From Candidatus Aerophobetes bacterium Ae_b3a (GTDB taxonomy: Bacteria > Aerophobota > Aerophobia > Aerophobales > AE-B3A): a DNA stretch of 41,357 nucleotides. A program made the translations under genes and the position numbers. Within the stretch, counting starts at the first letter, position 1, and every line of letters begins with the position of its first letter. Below are positions 1 through 7,910 of this stretch, piece after piece. Location: NCBI GenBank assembly GCA_005223095.1, contig NJBQ01000009.1, positions 1-41,357 of the forward strand, written 5' to 3'. The notes under the pieces are model-generated. The model ran no database searches, was not told the origin of the DNA, and was given only the letters and a program-made list of their open reading frames with translations.

Positions 1-367
1 TCATCTTCTCCTTGTGATTAATGAGGAGGCGAGCTCGAAAGTAAACCAAGAGGGAACGGTCAAAGCCCTCGTAGTCAAGAGGAACATCTAAGGCATACTT
101 CCATTTTATGTTAAAGCGTAGCATCTCAAGAGCTTCTCTATCAGAGAGGTCCTCGTAAGTCTCTAAGATCAGAACTTTGGTAAGTCTTGCTGGGGGTACC
201 GAAGGCCTACCATTATTAAGGCAGTAAATATCGGCAAACTCATCATCAGTTATTATCTTATCAGCACATTCACGCATCTTAGCATAGAAGCTCTTTTTAT
301 CTATTAAGTGAGCACAGACGAAGTCGGTATCGAAAAAAGAGGTTTGGCGGTTTTCTTTTCCTAACAT
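1..367 (-). CDS. IS1182-like transposase, N-terminal part (cut by window start)
   Basis: Reading the - strand from an ATG at 365-367 gives an uninterrupted frame to the window edge, about 122 residues, beginning MLGKENRQTSFFDTDFVC. The segment with NNGRPSVPPARLTKVLIL and then DREALEMLRFNIKWKYAL is typical of the N-terminal DUF772 region of IS1182/IS5-like DDE transposases. A GAGGAG ribosome-binding site lies just upstream of the ATG. The catalytic DDE residues lie outside the window, so intactness cannot be judged. A consensus-like promoter on the same strand (412-440) and a possible element end near 491-520 suggest that the 5' part of the element is intact. The family call rests on the N-terminal pattern only. 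Confidence 0.75.
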   Translation of the reverse strand, partial: MLGKENRQTSFFDTDFVCAHLIDKKSFYAKMRECADKIITDDEFADIYCLNNGRPSVPPARLTKVLILETYEDLSDREALEMLRFNIKWKYALDVPLDYEGFDRSLLVYFRARLLINHKEKM

Positions 368-411
368 TTTGTCTCCTCATCAGGGTATTTTTTAATTTCA
401 AAATCGCCTCT

Positions 412-440
412 ATTATAGCACAGATAAGGATTTTTGTAAA
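412..440 (-). promoter_or_regulatory. Promoter of the transposase gene
   Basis: On the - strand, TTTACA (435-440) and TATAAT (412-417) are separated by 17 bases. The transposase start codon lies about 45 bases downstream. This is a near-consensus sigma70-type promoter. Confidence 0.6.
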
Positions 441-490
441 ATATTTGTCTTGAGAAAAAGCAAAGTTCAAATGAAACTCATGATCAAAAG

Positions 491-520
491 TAGGGGGTTT
501 TTCACCAGTCTCCTAGCAGC
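491..520. repeat. Possible terminal inverted repeat of the IS element
   Basis: The run TAGGGGGTTTTTCACCAGTC followed by TCC, read inward on the - strand as GACTGGTGAAAAACCCCC, resembles ends of IS1182-type elements. It lies about 125-150 bases upstream of the transposase start. The opposite end is outside the window, so the repeat cannot be paired here. The 590-base stretch 368-958 otherwise holds only this, two promoters and a fossil gene end. Confidence 0.35.
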
Positions 521-640
521 AGAGGGAAATTATCCTGAGGACTTTTTACCTTTTTGTTATCTTGGGAGATGGGGTATGGGCCCTTTGAGAACGGAAGCTT
601 TGCTGCTATTACTCAAAAGACACCTAAATAAGATATTCCA

Positions 641-778
641 TTAAGCTATCCCTGTGCACTGGACGGTATCTGCCCCACCATAGTAGAACTTAACCTCGCC
701 GTCATCTTCAAGAATAATTTTACTGATGAAAACAATTTGGTCCTTCCCAGTTTTGATGGAAACTGCACTAACACCTAT
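641..778 (-). pseudogene. Fossil C-terminus of a GH130-type glycoside phosphorylase/hydrolase
   Basis: On the - strand an open frame of about 45 codons ends in a stop at 641-643. Its last residues read EVKFYYGGADTVQCTGIA, which matches the conserved end of GH130 (mannosyl-oligosaccharide phosphorylase-like) proteins, usually YYGAADTVxxxA. It is preceded by a TGA in the same frame, and no start or N-terminal domain is present. This is therefore a decayed end of a carbohydrate gene, probably removed by the adjacent insertion element. The family call is by motif only. Confidence 0.45.
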
Positions 779-868
779 CTTTTGTCAATCCCAGTCACTA
801 TATTTTCCATATATGACTACGTATTATCGCGTAAAGTCACGTGGTGTGAAAAAATGGCGTAACAAAAC

Positions 869-896
869 TTGACAAAATGAAAAAATATGTTATAAT
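869..896 (+). promoter_or_regulatory. Promoter of the DeoR-oxidase operon
   Basis: TTGACA at 869-874 and TATAAT at 891-896 are both perfect consensus boxes with a 16-base spacer, 62 bases ahead of the regulator gene. A 9-base direct repeat AAAATATGT (882-890 and 912-920), 30 bases apart, brackets the -10 box and is a candidate operator for the DeoR protein itself. Confidence 0.8.
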
Positions 897-958
897 GTAA
901 CTAATTATTTCAAAATATGTCAGAAAATAAACTCTATTGTCGCTAAAAGGGAGTAAAG

Positions 959-1723
959 ATGATTCCAATTCAGAGAAAAGAAGAAATGCTTAAGTTAATA
1001 AAAGAAAATAATATTTGTACAATTGAGGGGTTAACCAAGAGATTTAATATTTCCAATGTAACCGTACACCGTATTCTAAATGAATTAGAGGAGGAAGGTT
1101 GGGTGAATAAAGTTCGTGGTGGGGTAAAATTAGCCAGCCCTTCACTTCCGGAAATAAGGTTTAATGTCCGAATGAGAACAAATCTTGCACAAAAAAGGGA
1201 AATTGCGAGGAAAGCAGTAACCTTCATTGAAGAGGGTGATTCGATATTTCTTGATGCTTCCACTACTTGTTTTGTTTTTGCAAAAGAAATATCCAGGGGT
1301 GATTTCAGTGATCTCACTGTGGTTACTAATTCCCCTTTTGTTGTCTGTGAGCTCTGCAAGTCCCCTAATATTCATGTTGTCTCTACCGGCGGAGAGCTTC
1401 AGTATCAATTAAATGGCCTTGCCGGTTCCTTAACTCTTAATTTCATCGCTGGTTTGCATTTAGACAAAGCATTTGTATCTGCAGCAGGAATTTCGCTTGA
1501 GAAGGGTTTAATGACCTCGCAGCCATTTATTGTCGAAGTTCTTCAAAAAACCTTTGAAGTAACTAATGAGATTAATCTATTAATTGATAGCTCAAAGTTT
1601 TCTAAGACGGCAATATTAACTATAGTACCTGTAGCACGTGTAACTCGGATAATCAGCGATAGCAAATTACCGAAGGAAATTATTGTTCAATGTCAGCAAT
1701 TGGCAATTGAGATTGTGGTATGA
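959..1723 (+). CDS. DeoR-family transcriptional regulator
   Basis: This 254-residue protein has the standard DeoR layout. An N-terminal winged helix-turn-helix lies at about residues 5-58 (RFNISNVTVHRILNELEEEG). A sugar-phosphate sensing domain follows, with the family's D-A-S-T-T segment near residue 100 and the late DSSKFSKTA segment. Such proteins usually repress a sugar catabolic operon and are released by a phosphorylated sugar. The ATG follows AAGGGAG by a few bases. The stop overlaps the next start by four bases (ATGA), so it is co-transcribed and probably translationally coupled with the oxidase. It probably regulates itself and the operon from 869. The effector is unknown. Confidence 0.9.
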   Translation: MIPIQRKEEMLKLIKENNICTIEGLTKRFNISNVTVHRILNELEEEGWVNKVRGGVKLASPSLPEIRFNVRMRTNLAQKREIARKAVTFIEEGDSIFLDASTTCFVFAKEISRGDFSDLTVVTNSPFVVCELCKSPNIHVVSTGGELQYQLNGLAGSLTLNFIAGLHLDKAFVSAAGISLEKGLMTSQPFIVEVLQKTFEVTNEINLLIDSSKFSKTAILTIVPVARVTRIISDSKLPKEIIVQCQQLAIEIVV

Positions 1724-3192
1724 GTTCACCCAAAGGGAGGAATGTTTTGGGAGTGAAGATGGACAAAAAGAATCATCAGCACGAGACGATTTATAGAGAA
1801 TTAGAAAATATTGTTGGTTCTCAGGACATTACCGATAAGAAGGTTGATAAGATTGTCTATTCAGTTGATTATTTCTGGATTCCAGAGATGCTAATTGACC
1901 GTGGATGTAATCCTCCTATGGCTGATTATATAGTTTATCCAGAGACAACTGAGGAAGTCTCAAGAATCATTCAATTAGCCAATACCTATAAAATTCCGGT
2001 CACAGCATGGGGTGGTGGCTCAGGCTCCCAGGGAGGAGCACTTCCTATAGACGGAGGAATTATCATTGATATTAAAAAATTAGACAAAATTTTAAAGACA
2101 GATGAAAAATCACTAATTGTGAATACGCAGAGCGGTATCATTGCCCAAAATTTGGAATGGAAGCTTAATGAAAGAGGCTACACTATGGGACATTTTCCTG
2201 CCTCGATCTTTTGCGCAACTATAGGAGGATTTCTTGCTCACCGGGGCTCTGGTGTCCTTTCAACTAAATATGGAAAGATAGAGGATATGATTATAGAAAT
2301 GGAAGTTGTTCTTCCCACTGGAGAGATTATTCGAACGGCGCCGGTTCCACGCCACGCAGCAGGCCCAGACCTTAATCAACTCTTTATTGGGTCAGAGGGA
2401 ACTCTAGGCATTATTACTAAAGCTACCTTCAAGATCCATCCTATCCCTGAAGAGCGTCGTTTCCGCGCCTTTATTTTTAAGAATTTACATAGTGGATATG
2501 AGGCAGGAAGAAAAATTATGACCTCACGTCTTAGACCATGCACAATAAGACTTTACGATGAAGTTGAGACCAAAAGATTAGTTAAAAGAGTTTTAGGTAT
2601 TGATAGAGAAGGAGTATATATGGTGTTTGGCTTTGATGGGGATAAGCAGATGGTAGATTTGGAGGAAAGGACAGCTATAAAAATTTGTCAAAATGGAGGT
2701 GGCGAAGATCTAGGGAGAAAAGGTGGAGAACATTGGTGGGAGCATAAGTATGATTTTTTCTTTCCCCCGTATATGTTTTGGATACCGCAAATGTATGGAA
2801 CCATGGATACAGTAGCTACCTATGATAAAATGGAGAAAATATTTGAGGAATTGAAAAAAGTCATAGAGAAAACCTATCCTCAAGCTTATGTCATCGCTCA
2901 TTTTTCCCACTGGTATGAATGGGGATGTATGGGGTATGTACGCTTTATTGTAGATGGTCCTCCCCAGCACCCTCAAGAAGCTCGAAAATTACATGATGGG
3001 ATATGGGATACCGGGATCAATACTATACTTGCTAATGGAGGAATGGTGAATGAGCATCATGGAATTGGCATAAAATTGGCAAGATTTATGAAGAAACAGT
3101 ATGGACCAGCTTTTACAGTGATGGAGAAGATTAAACAAGCATTGGATCCAAATAATATAATGAATCCGAAAAAATTAGGGTTTGGGGGTTGA
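1720..3192 (+). CDS. FAD-linked oxidase, GlcD/alkyl-DHAP synthase-like
   Basis: The protein has up to 490 residues. An FAD-binding type 4 (PCMH) domain lies at about 70-250, with the pyrophosphate-binding run WGGGSGSQGG and the segment GSEGTLGIITKATF. A FAD-oxidase C-terminal domain ends in DPNNIMNPKKLG. The HHGIG motif near the end resembles the HHG segment of alkyl-DHAP synthases and GlcD-type 2-hydroxyacid dehydrogenases. It probably oxidises a hydroxyacid or sugar acid and passes electrons to the adjacent Fe-S protein. The ATG at 1720 overlaps deoR, but GTG 1753 or ATG 1759 each have a GGAG-type site upstream and may be the true start. The substrate cannot be read from the sequence. Confidence 0.88.
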   Translation: MSSPKGRNVLGVKMDKKNHQHETIYRELENIVGSQDITDKKVDKIVYSVDYFWIPEMLIDRGCNPPMADYIVYPETTEEVSRIIQLANTYKIPVTAWGGGSGSQGGALPIDGGIIIDIKKLDKILKTDEKSLIVNTQSGIIAQNLEWKLNERGYTMGHFPASIFCATIGGFLAHRGSGVLSTKYGKIEDMIIEMEVVLPTGEIIRTAPVPRHAAGPDLNQLFIGSEGTLGIITKATFKIHPIPEERRFRAFIFKNLHSGYEAGRKIMTSRLRPCTIRLYDEVETKRLVKRVLGIDREGVYMVFGFDGDKQMVDLEERTAIKICQNGGGEDLGRKGGEHWWEHKYDFFFPPYMFWIPQMYGTMDTVATYDKMEKIFEELKKVIEKTYPQAYVIAHFSHWYEWGCMGYVRFIVDGPPQHPQEARKLHDGIWDTGINTILANGGMVNEHHGIGIKLARFMKKQYGPAFTVMEKIKQALDPNNIMNPKKLGFGG

Positions 3193-4321
3193 GGTGCTTA
3201 TAGAAAAATACCGTAAGACAATTGAAGCATGTAGATTCTGTCCCATGTGTAAAGTTGTCTGTACAGTAGGAAATATAACTAAAAATGAGGCTAATTATCC
3301 AAGAGGTAAAGCTTTAATTTTATTTACCATTTTGAAAAAGATGAGAGAATTTGATGAAGATATTGTGGAGCGTATATATCAATGTGCCATTTGTGGTCTT
3401 TGTAAAGACTGGTGTATTAGTGATTATGATATTCCTGAATTAATAATGGCAGCCAGGGCAGACATTGTGAACTCAGGAAAAATCCCCTCCAGAGTTTTGA
3501 AAATTTATGAGAATATTAGAAAAACAGAGAATCCTTATGCTATGGTGAATGATGAGAAAATCAGCGCAGTTCTTGATAAAGAGATAAGAGAAACAGGAAA
3601 AAGAGCAAAAATTCTCTACTTTATTGGGGATACTGCTTTCTCTCATCCAGAAATTTTTGAGGCAACGATTAAAATCTTCAATTATACTGGAATAGACTTC
3701 ACTATACTTCCAAAAAAAAACAGGGGTGTTGAGCTTTTATATCAGTTAGGTTTTCGTAAAGAGGCTAAAAGGTTAGCTAAGGAAAATGCCGAGGTAATTA
3801 ATGAAGCAGATGCCGAAGTACTTGTAACCTCAGATGCAGATGAATATTTGGCTTTCAAAAGAGAATATCCAAGATTGGGAGCAAGCTTAAATCCTGATAT
3901 TAAGATAATGCACATCACGGAGTATATTAATTTACTTTTACAGAAAAATAAACTCTCTTTTTCCAGAAAAATTAATAAATCCGTAACTTATCACGACCCT
4001 TCCAGTTTAGGAAGATACTTGGGGATTCACGAGCCTCCAAGAGAAGTTATCAAGGCAATTCCAGGAATAGAATTTAAAGGGATGAAGTGGAACAGAAGCA
4101 GAGCACGCTCCTGTGGAGCAAGTGGTGGACTTCTCTTTACCAATCCGGAAATAGCAGCCAAGGCAGCAGAAAATATAATTGATGAGGCTACCGAGATCGG
4201 AGCAGAAATTGTGGTCACGGCATCTCCACTTTGTAGGCAAAGTGTTGGTGACTGTAAAAAATTGAGAAATAGCAGCATAGAAGTTTACGATATTGCGGAA
4301 CTTATCGTAAAGGCTTTCTAA
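3182..4321 (+). CDS. Fe-S oxidoreductase, GlcF/heterodisulfide-reductase D-like (CCG domain)
   Basis: Two cysteine clusters near the N-terminus, CRFCPMCKVVC and CAICGLCKDWC, are ferredoxin-type 4Fe-4S motifs. The C-terminal half has a CCG-type cysteine-rich domain with HDPSSLGRYLG, a variant RSCGASGGLLF (one Cys where many homologues have two) and SPLCRQSV. It is most likely the electron-acceptor subunit of the preceding FAD oxidase, as GlcF is for GlcD. The open frame begins with TTG at 3182, overlapping the oxidase by 11 bases. GTG at 3194, after a GGGGG run, avoids the overlap and is at least as likely a start. No membrane segment is seen. Confidence 0.87.
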   Translation: MGVEVLIEKYRKTIEACRFCPMCKVVCTVGNITKNEANYPRGKALILFTILKKMREFDEDIVERIYQCAICGLCKDWCISDYDIPELIMAARADIVNSGKIPSRVLKIYENIRKTENPYAMVNDEKISAVLDKEIRETGKRAKILYFIGDTAFSHPEIFEATIKIFNYTGIDFTILPKKNRGVELLYQLGFRKEAKRLAKENAEVINEADAEVLVTSDADEYLAFKREYPRLGASLNPDIKIMHITEYINLLLQKNKLSFSRKINKSVTYHDPSSLGRYLGIHEPPREVIKAIPGIEFKGMKWNRSRARSCGASGGLLFTNPEIAAKAAENIIDEATEIGAEIVVTASPLCRQSVGDCKKLRNSSIEVYDIAELIVKAF

Positions 4322-4345
4322 ATCTCTTACAAAAGGAGAAGAAAT

Positions 4346-4999
4346 TTGCTGAAGATATATTTTGACGGTGCTAATACCGAGAAGATAAAAGAGGCTTATA
4401 GCTGGGGAGTAATTGATGGCGTCACTACTAATCCTACACTTATCTCTAAGGAAAATAGACCCTTTAGAGAACTTGTTGAGGAGATTTGTTCTATTGTTGA
4501 TGGACCTGTGAGCGTAGAAGCCGTAAGCCTTGATGCAGAAGGGATGATAAAAGAGGCCAGAGAACTGTCAAAAATTCACAAAAACATTGTGGTTAAGATT
4601 CCGATAATAAAGGAAGGTTTAAAGGCAGTCAAGGTGCTAAGTGAAGAAGGCATTAAGACAAATGTTACTCTTGTCTTCTCTGCTGGCCAGGCAATACTTG
4701 CCGCTAAAGCAGGAGCTTCCTATGTTAGTCCCTTCATTTGGCGATTAGAAAGAGTAGGTCAAGTTGGTTTTAAATTGGCAGAAGAAATTGCGCGGATTCT
4801 TAGAAACTATAATGATTGTAAAACAGAAATGATCGTTGCCAGTGTATTAGACCCAAGGTATATTGCGGAAGCAGCCCTGGTAGGTGCAGATATCATCACC
4901 TTACCTTTTGAAATTCTTGAGGAAGTGGTAAAACATCCAATGACGGATATTGGAATAAAACAATTCTTGGCAGATTGGAAGAAGGTGCTAAGAGGTTAG
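4346..4999 (+). CDS. fsa: Fructose-6-phosphate aldolase / transaldolase-like (FSA/TalC)
   Basis: At 217 residues this is the length of the small transaldolase subfamily (FSA/TalC), a TIM barrel that forms a Schiff base. [10 protein letters not shown] lies near residue 25, and the lysine in IVVKIPI is K84. The later segments [13 protein letters not shown] and [11 protein letters not shown] also match the family. It splits fructose 6-phosphate or a related sugar phosphate, or transfers dihydroxyacetone units. The start is TTG at 4346, seven bases after AAGGAG. It is the last gene of the deoR operon and links the oxidative genes to central sugar phosphates. Which of the two family activities it has cannot be decided here. 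Confidence 0.88.
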   Translation: MLKIYFDGANTEKIKEAYSWGVIDGVTTNPTLISKENRPFRELVEEICSIVDGPVSVEAVSLDAEGMIKEARELSKIHKNIVVKIPIIKEGLKAVKVLSEEGIKTNVTLVFSAGQAILAAKAGASYVSPFIWRLERVGQVGFKLAEEIARILRNYNDCKTEMIVASVLDPRYIAEAALVGADIITLPFEILEEVVKHPMTDIGIKQFLADWKKVLRG

Positions 5000-5586
5000 A
5001 AGATATTCCTTGGACAGAGACAGGAAATATCTCTAATTTTGAAGCTGGCTAATTTAAAAGAGTCAAAAAGTTCTTACTCAAAAAGGTAATTTACTATAGG
5101 GCCATTTGTCCCCATGGTCAAGATGATTGATATAATTCAGGACTAAAGAACCTATTTTATAAAAGTTCTTTGTCAGACTCTATTTAAGCTTATTCTTTGT
5201 TTTTTCTCATAGGTTTTCCTGGGAAGATAGTTGAGGAAAAATAAATGTTTCATTTGCTCTTCTCAGAGGACATTGTCTGAATAATCTTACTAAAAATTTG
5301 AGTGAGACTTCAAAAAATTATTAACGATTAGTGAAATTTTCCCCACAGAATAGGGGTAACTGACGGTAATTTTTCGTGAGGTTAAGTCTTCAAAAGGGAA
5401 AGTTAAAAATAGGGCCAGAAGGGTGGTGAGAAATAAGAGAATAAATAGGCCGTTAGCTGGGGAAAAGGGAAGCCCTACAGAGAAAAGAGTATGGAAAGAT
5501 TAGTTTTTCTTGGAGAGGCTTTCCGCAGAAATATGGTGCCACATGGCGCCATAAGAGACAAAATAAATTATGTCTAGGAGAAAAAA
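5000..5586. other. Long intergenic region ahead of the ABC transporter
   Basis: No credible gene lies in these 587 bases. An imperfect hairpin (AGATATTCC with GGAAATATCT, about 5001-5032) just after the aldolase may terminate the first operon. A 7-base inverted repeat AAAGAAC/GTTCTTT (5145-5151, 5165-5171) is followed by T-rich sequence. A strong palindrome lies at 5533-5552. I recognise no riboswitch core. Confidence 0.5.
5533..5552. promoter_or_regulatory. Candidate operator palindrome
   Basis: ATGGTGCC, a 4-base spacer and GGCGCCAT form an inverted repeat with one mismatch, 34 bases upstream of the sugar-binding protein gene. Its size and placement fit a LacI- or GntR-type repressor site. 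No cognate regulator gene is adjacent. Confidence 0.45.
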
Positions 5587-6909
5587 ATGAGAGGTATTAG
5601 AAAGAGACTTATTGTTGTGTTCATAGGGATATTAATGCTAGGAGTATTAAGTTTGGGGTGTGTTCTAACAGCAGCTAGTGCAGAGAAGACAACTGTTACT
5701 CTTTTGAGCCCGTTTCCCAATCCTTCCCAAGAGCCTTGGACAACTTGGGTGTCAGAAATCCTTGGTACAATATCTCCTGAAGTTAACCTAAAGGTAACTA
5801 CTGCACCATGGGCTACAATTAAAGACAAGCTGATGCCAGCTATAGCTGCTGGAAATCCTCCAGATATTGTCCAACTAGGAAGACCTGTTTTTGAGTGGGC
5901 CGCAAGAGGGTATGCAGAGCCTTTAGATGAACTCGTTGAGGCGGATCCTGAGGTAAATCCTGCTGACTGGTACCCGGGGGTATGGGGGGATATGTTATAC
6001 AAAGGCCACGTATATGCTCTTCCCTTTGAATCTGATAGTATGGTTTTCTACTGGAATAAAGATTATTTTATAGAAGCTGGACTCGATCCTGAGAAATCTC
6101 CAAAAACATGGTCTGAATTAGATCTCTACACCGAGAAGCTCACCGAGAAGGACGCTACAGGCAAGTACAAAATTATAGGTTTTATTCCTTGGGACGATAG
6201 AAGCCAAGAATTCATGCATTGGGGGTGGAAAAATGGAGGAAAATTTTATGATCCTGAAACTGGCCGCATTACAGCAGCTGATCCTCAAAATGTAAAGGCT
6301 TTAGAATGGGAAGTGTCCTATGCCAAGAAATATGGGGCCACCAAAATATCAACATTATTACAAGCTACCGCTGCTGCTGGCCCTGGTGGAAAAACAATTA
6401 ACTCGTTTACCTGTGGTCTTACAGCTATGATGGCAGGGGGAAGCTTTTCCTACTCACAAATGGATAAATATGCACCTCATATTAACTACGACATGACTCC
6501 ATATCTACCTATCCCAGAAGGTGGTAGACAAGCAGGAATATCTGCAGGAACGCTGATATTCGTACCCACGGGGGCAAAGGGAATGAAAGAGTATCCAGAG
6601 GCAGTTTGGGAAGTTATGAAATGGTATTCAATTGTTGCAATGCCCCTCTGGTGTTATCAGGTGGGAGATTTAGTTAGCCGTCCAGAATACGCTAATTTGT
6701 GGATGTTTGCCTCTGATTGGAAGGTTAACGTATCTGTGGAGGCTCTTGCATTTTCTCATCCATGGCCTTCTGTTCCTGTGCTTGGGTTTTATAGAGATGA
6801 GTTGATAGCGGCAGTTGAGTACGCTATATATGGTCAAAAGACACCTAAGCAGGCTTTGGAGGATGTGGAGAAATCCGTTCAGGCAGAATTGGAAAGAATA
6901 GTTAAATAA
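5587..6909 (+). CDS. ABC transporter sugar-binding protein (family 1 solute-binding)
   Basis: This 440-residue exported protein begins with a basic tip (MRGIRKR) and a hydrophobic stretch to about residue 26. It then has an AXA-type cleavage site (TAASA). A cysteine in SLGC could be a weak lipobox, so anchoring is possible but not certain. The body matches maltose-type binding proteins: an early KVTTAPWATIKDKL, GNPPDIVQLG near 95 and FESDSMVFYWNKDYF near 150. It would deliver a sugar or oligosaccharide to the permeases downstream. AGGAG lies six bases before the ATG. A large hairpin follows the gene and probably makes it more abundant than the permeases. The ligand is unknown. Confidence 0.9.
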   Translation: MRGIRKRLIVVFIGILMLGVLSLGCVLTAASAEKTTVTLLSPFPNPSQEPWTTWVSEILGTISPEVNLKVTTAPWATIKDKLMPAIAAGNPPDIVQLGRPVFEWAARGYAEPLDELVEADPEVNPADWYPGVWGDMLYKGHVYALPFESDSMVFYWNKDYFIEAGLDPEKSPKTWSELDLYTEKLTEKDATGKYKIIGFIPWDDRSQEFMHWGWKNGGKFYDPETGRITAADPQNVKALEWEVSYAKKYGATKISTLLQATAAAGPGGKTINSFTCGLTAMMAGGSFSYSQMDKYAPHINYDMTPYLPIPEGGRQAGISAGTLIFVPTGAKGMKEYPEAVWEVMKWYSIVAMPLWCYQVGDLVSRPEYANLWMFASDWKVNVSVEALAFSHPWPSVPVLGFYRDELIAAVEYAIYGQKTPKQALEDVEKSVQAELERIVK

Positions 6910-6926
6910 CTAGAAACCGTAAGAAG

Positions 6927-6988
6927 GGTCTAAGAGGGAGGGGGAATTTCTTTCTATGTTTCGACCCCTTCCCCCTTTCTCGTAGACC
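6927..6988 (+). terminator. Stem-loop between binding protein and permease genes
   Basis: A 20-base left arm (6927-6946) and right arm (6969-6988) pair at about 18 positions around a 22-base loop. There is no U-run after it, so it is probably a partial attenuator or 3'-end stabiliser of the binding-protein message, common at this position in ABC operons. Confidence 0.7.
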
Positions 6989-7001
6989 TAAGGAGAAATA
7001 A

Positions 7002-7910
7002 ATGAAACTCAAGAAGAAAAGTCAATCTAAAAGAATAGAGAGGGCTAACTTAAGAAATGGTTTATTGTTTGTTTCTCCTTTTTTGATTGGGTTTGCTGTT
7101 ATTTATCTTTATCCTTTTGCAGCTTCTCTTTATTATTCTTTCACTACTTATAGTGTAATAGGAGAACCAAAGTGGGTGGGATTCTTAAACTATAAACTCT
7201 TGTTGGACGATAGTTTGTTCAGGATTTCTTTATTTAACACATTCTATTATGTTGGAGTTTTTATTTCTCTGGGATTAGCAGCAGATATCATAATAGCTGC
7301 TCTCCTAAATGTGAGCATAAAATTTAGATCTACATTCAGAGCAATCTACTTTCTGCCGAGCGTTATAACCCCTGTAGCTATGGGTATACTTTGGGTCTGG
7401 GTTCTCAATCCTCATTATGGGATAGTCAACAATGTTTTGGAATTCCTGAAAATGCCTGCTCCTAATTGGTTAGGCGATCCTAAATGGTCAAAATTCTCAT
7501 TTGTAATCCTAGGTATTTGGAGTTCTGGGCGAATGATCATTATCTTATTAGCTGGATTTCAAGGAATCCCGAAGCAATTGTACGAGGTAGCTGAGTTGGA
7601 TGGCACTACCTGGGTGCATAATTTCATTTATATTACTCTCCCTTTGTTGAGTCCTGTTATATTATTTGTTCTGATACTAGATTTAATACTGGGGTTCCAA
7701 CTATTCACTCAGGTTTATGTGATGACAGATGGTGGACCTGCGAATACCACCTTATTTTACGCTCTTTACCTATATCGTTCGGCGTTTAGTTACTTTAAAT
7801 TCGGTTATGCCTCCGCATTAGCTTGGATTCTATTCGTTATAGTGCTGTTATTTACGTTAGCCATATTTAAGACTTCCGCAAGGTGGATATATTATGGGAG
7901 GGAAGAATAA
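7002..7910 (+). CDS. ABC sugar transporter permease (MalF/UgpA-like)
   Basis: The 302-residue membrane protein has about six transmembrane helices (roughly residues 20-45, 75-100, 112-135, 165-188, 212-238 and 265-290). The cytoplasmic EAA loop, EVAELDGTTWVHNFIYITLP at about 195-214, docks on the ATPase. It fits the MalF/UgpA type of carbohydrate uptake permease without the large MalF periplasmic insert. AGGAG precedes the ATG. It abuts the second permease gene directly (stop 7910, start 7911). Confidence 0.92.
   Translation: MKLKKKSQSKRIERANLRNGLLFVSPFLIGFAVIYLYPFAASLYYSFTTYSVIGEPKWVGFLNYKLLLDDSLFRISLFNTFYYVGVFISLGLAADIIIAALLNVSIKFRSTFRAIYFLPSVITPVAMGILWVWVLNPHYGIVNNVLEFLKMPAPNWLGDPKWSKFSFVILGIWSSGRMIIILLAGFQGIPKQLYEVAELDGTTWVHNFIYITLPLLSPVILFVLILDLILGFQLFTQVYVMTDGGPANTTLFYALYLYRSAFSYFKFGYASALAWILFVIVLLFTLAIFKTSARWIYYGREE

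Noticed and set aside
450-644. 64-residue + strand ORF
   Set aside because: It crosses the possible IS end, has no RBS and no family features.
5106-5136. Promoter TTGTCC...TATAAT in the long gap
   Set aside because: The 19-base spacer and weak -35 make it doubtful, and the gene is 450 bases further on.
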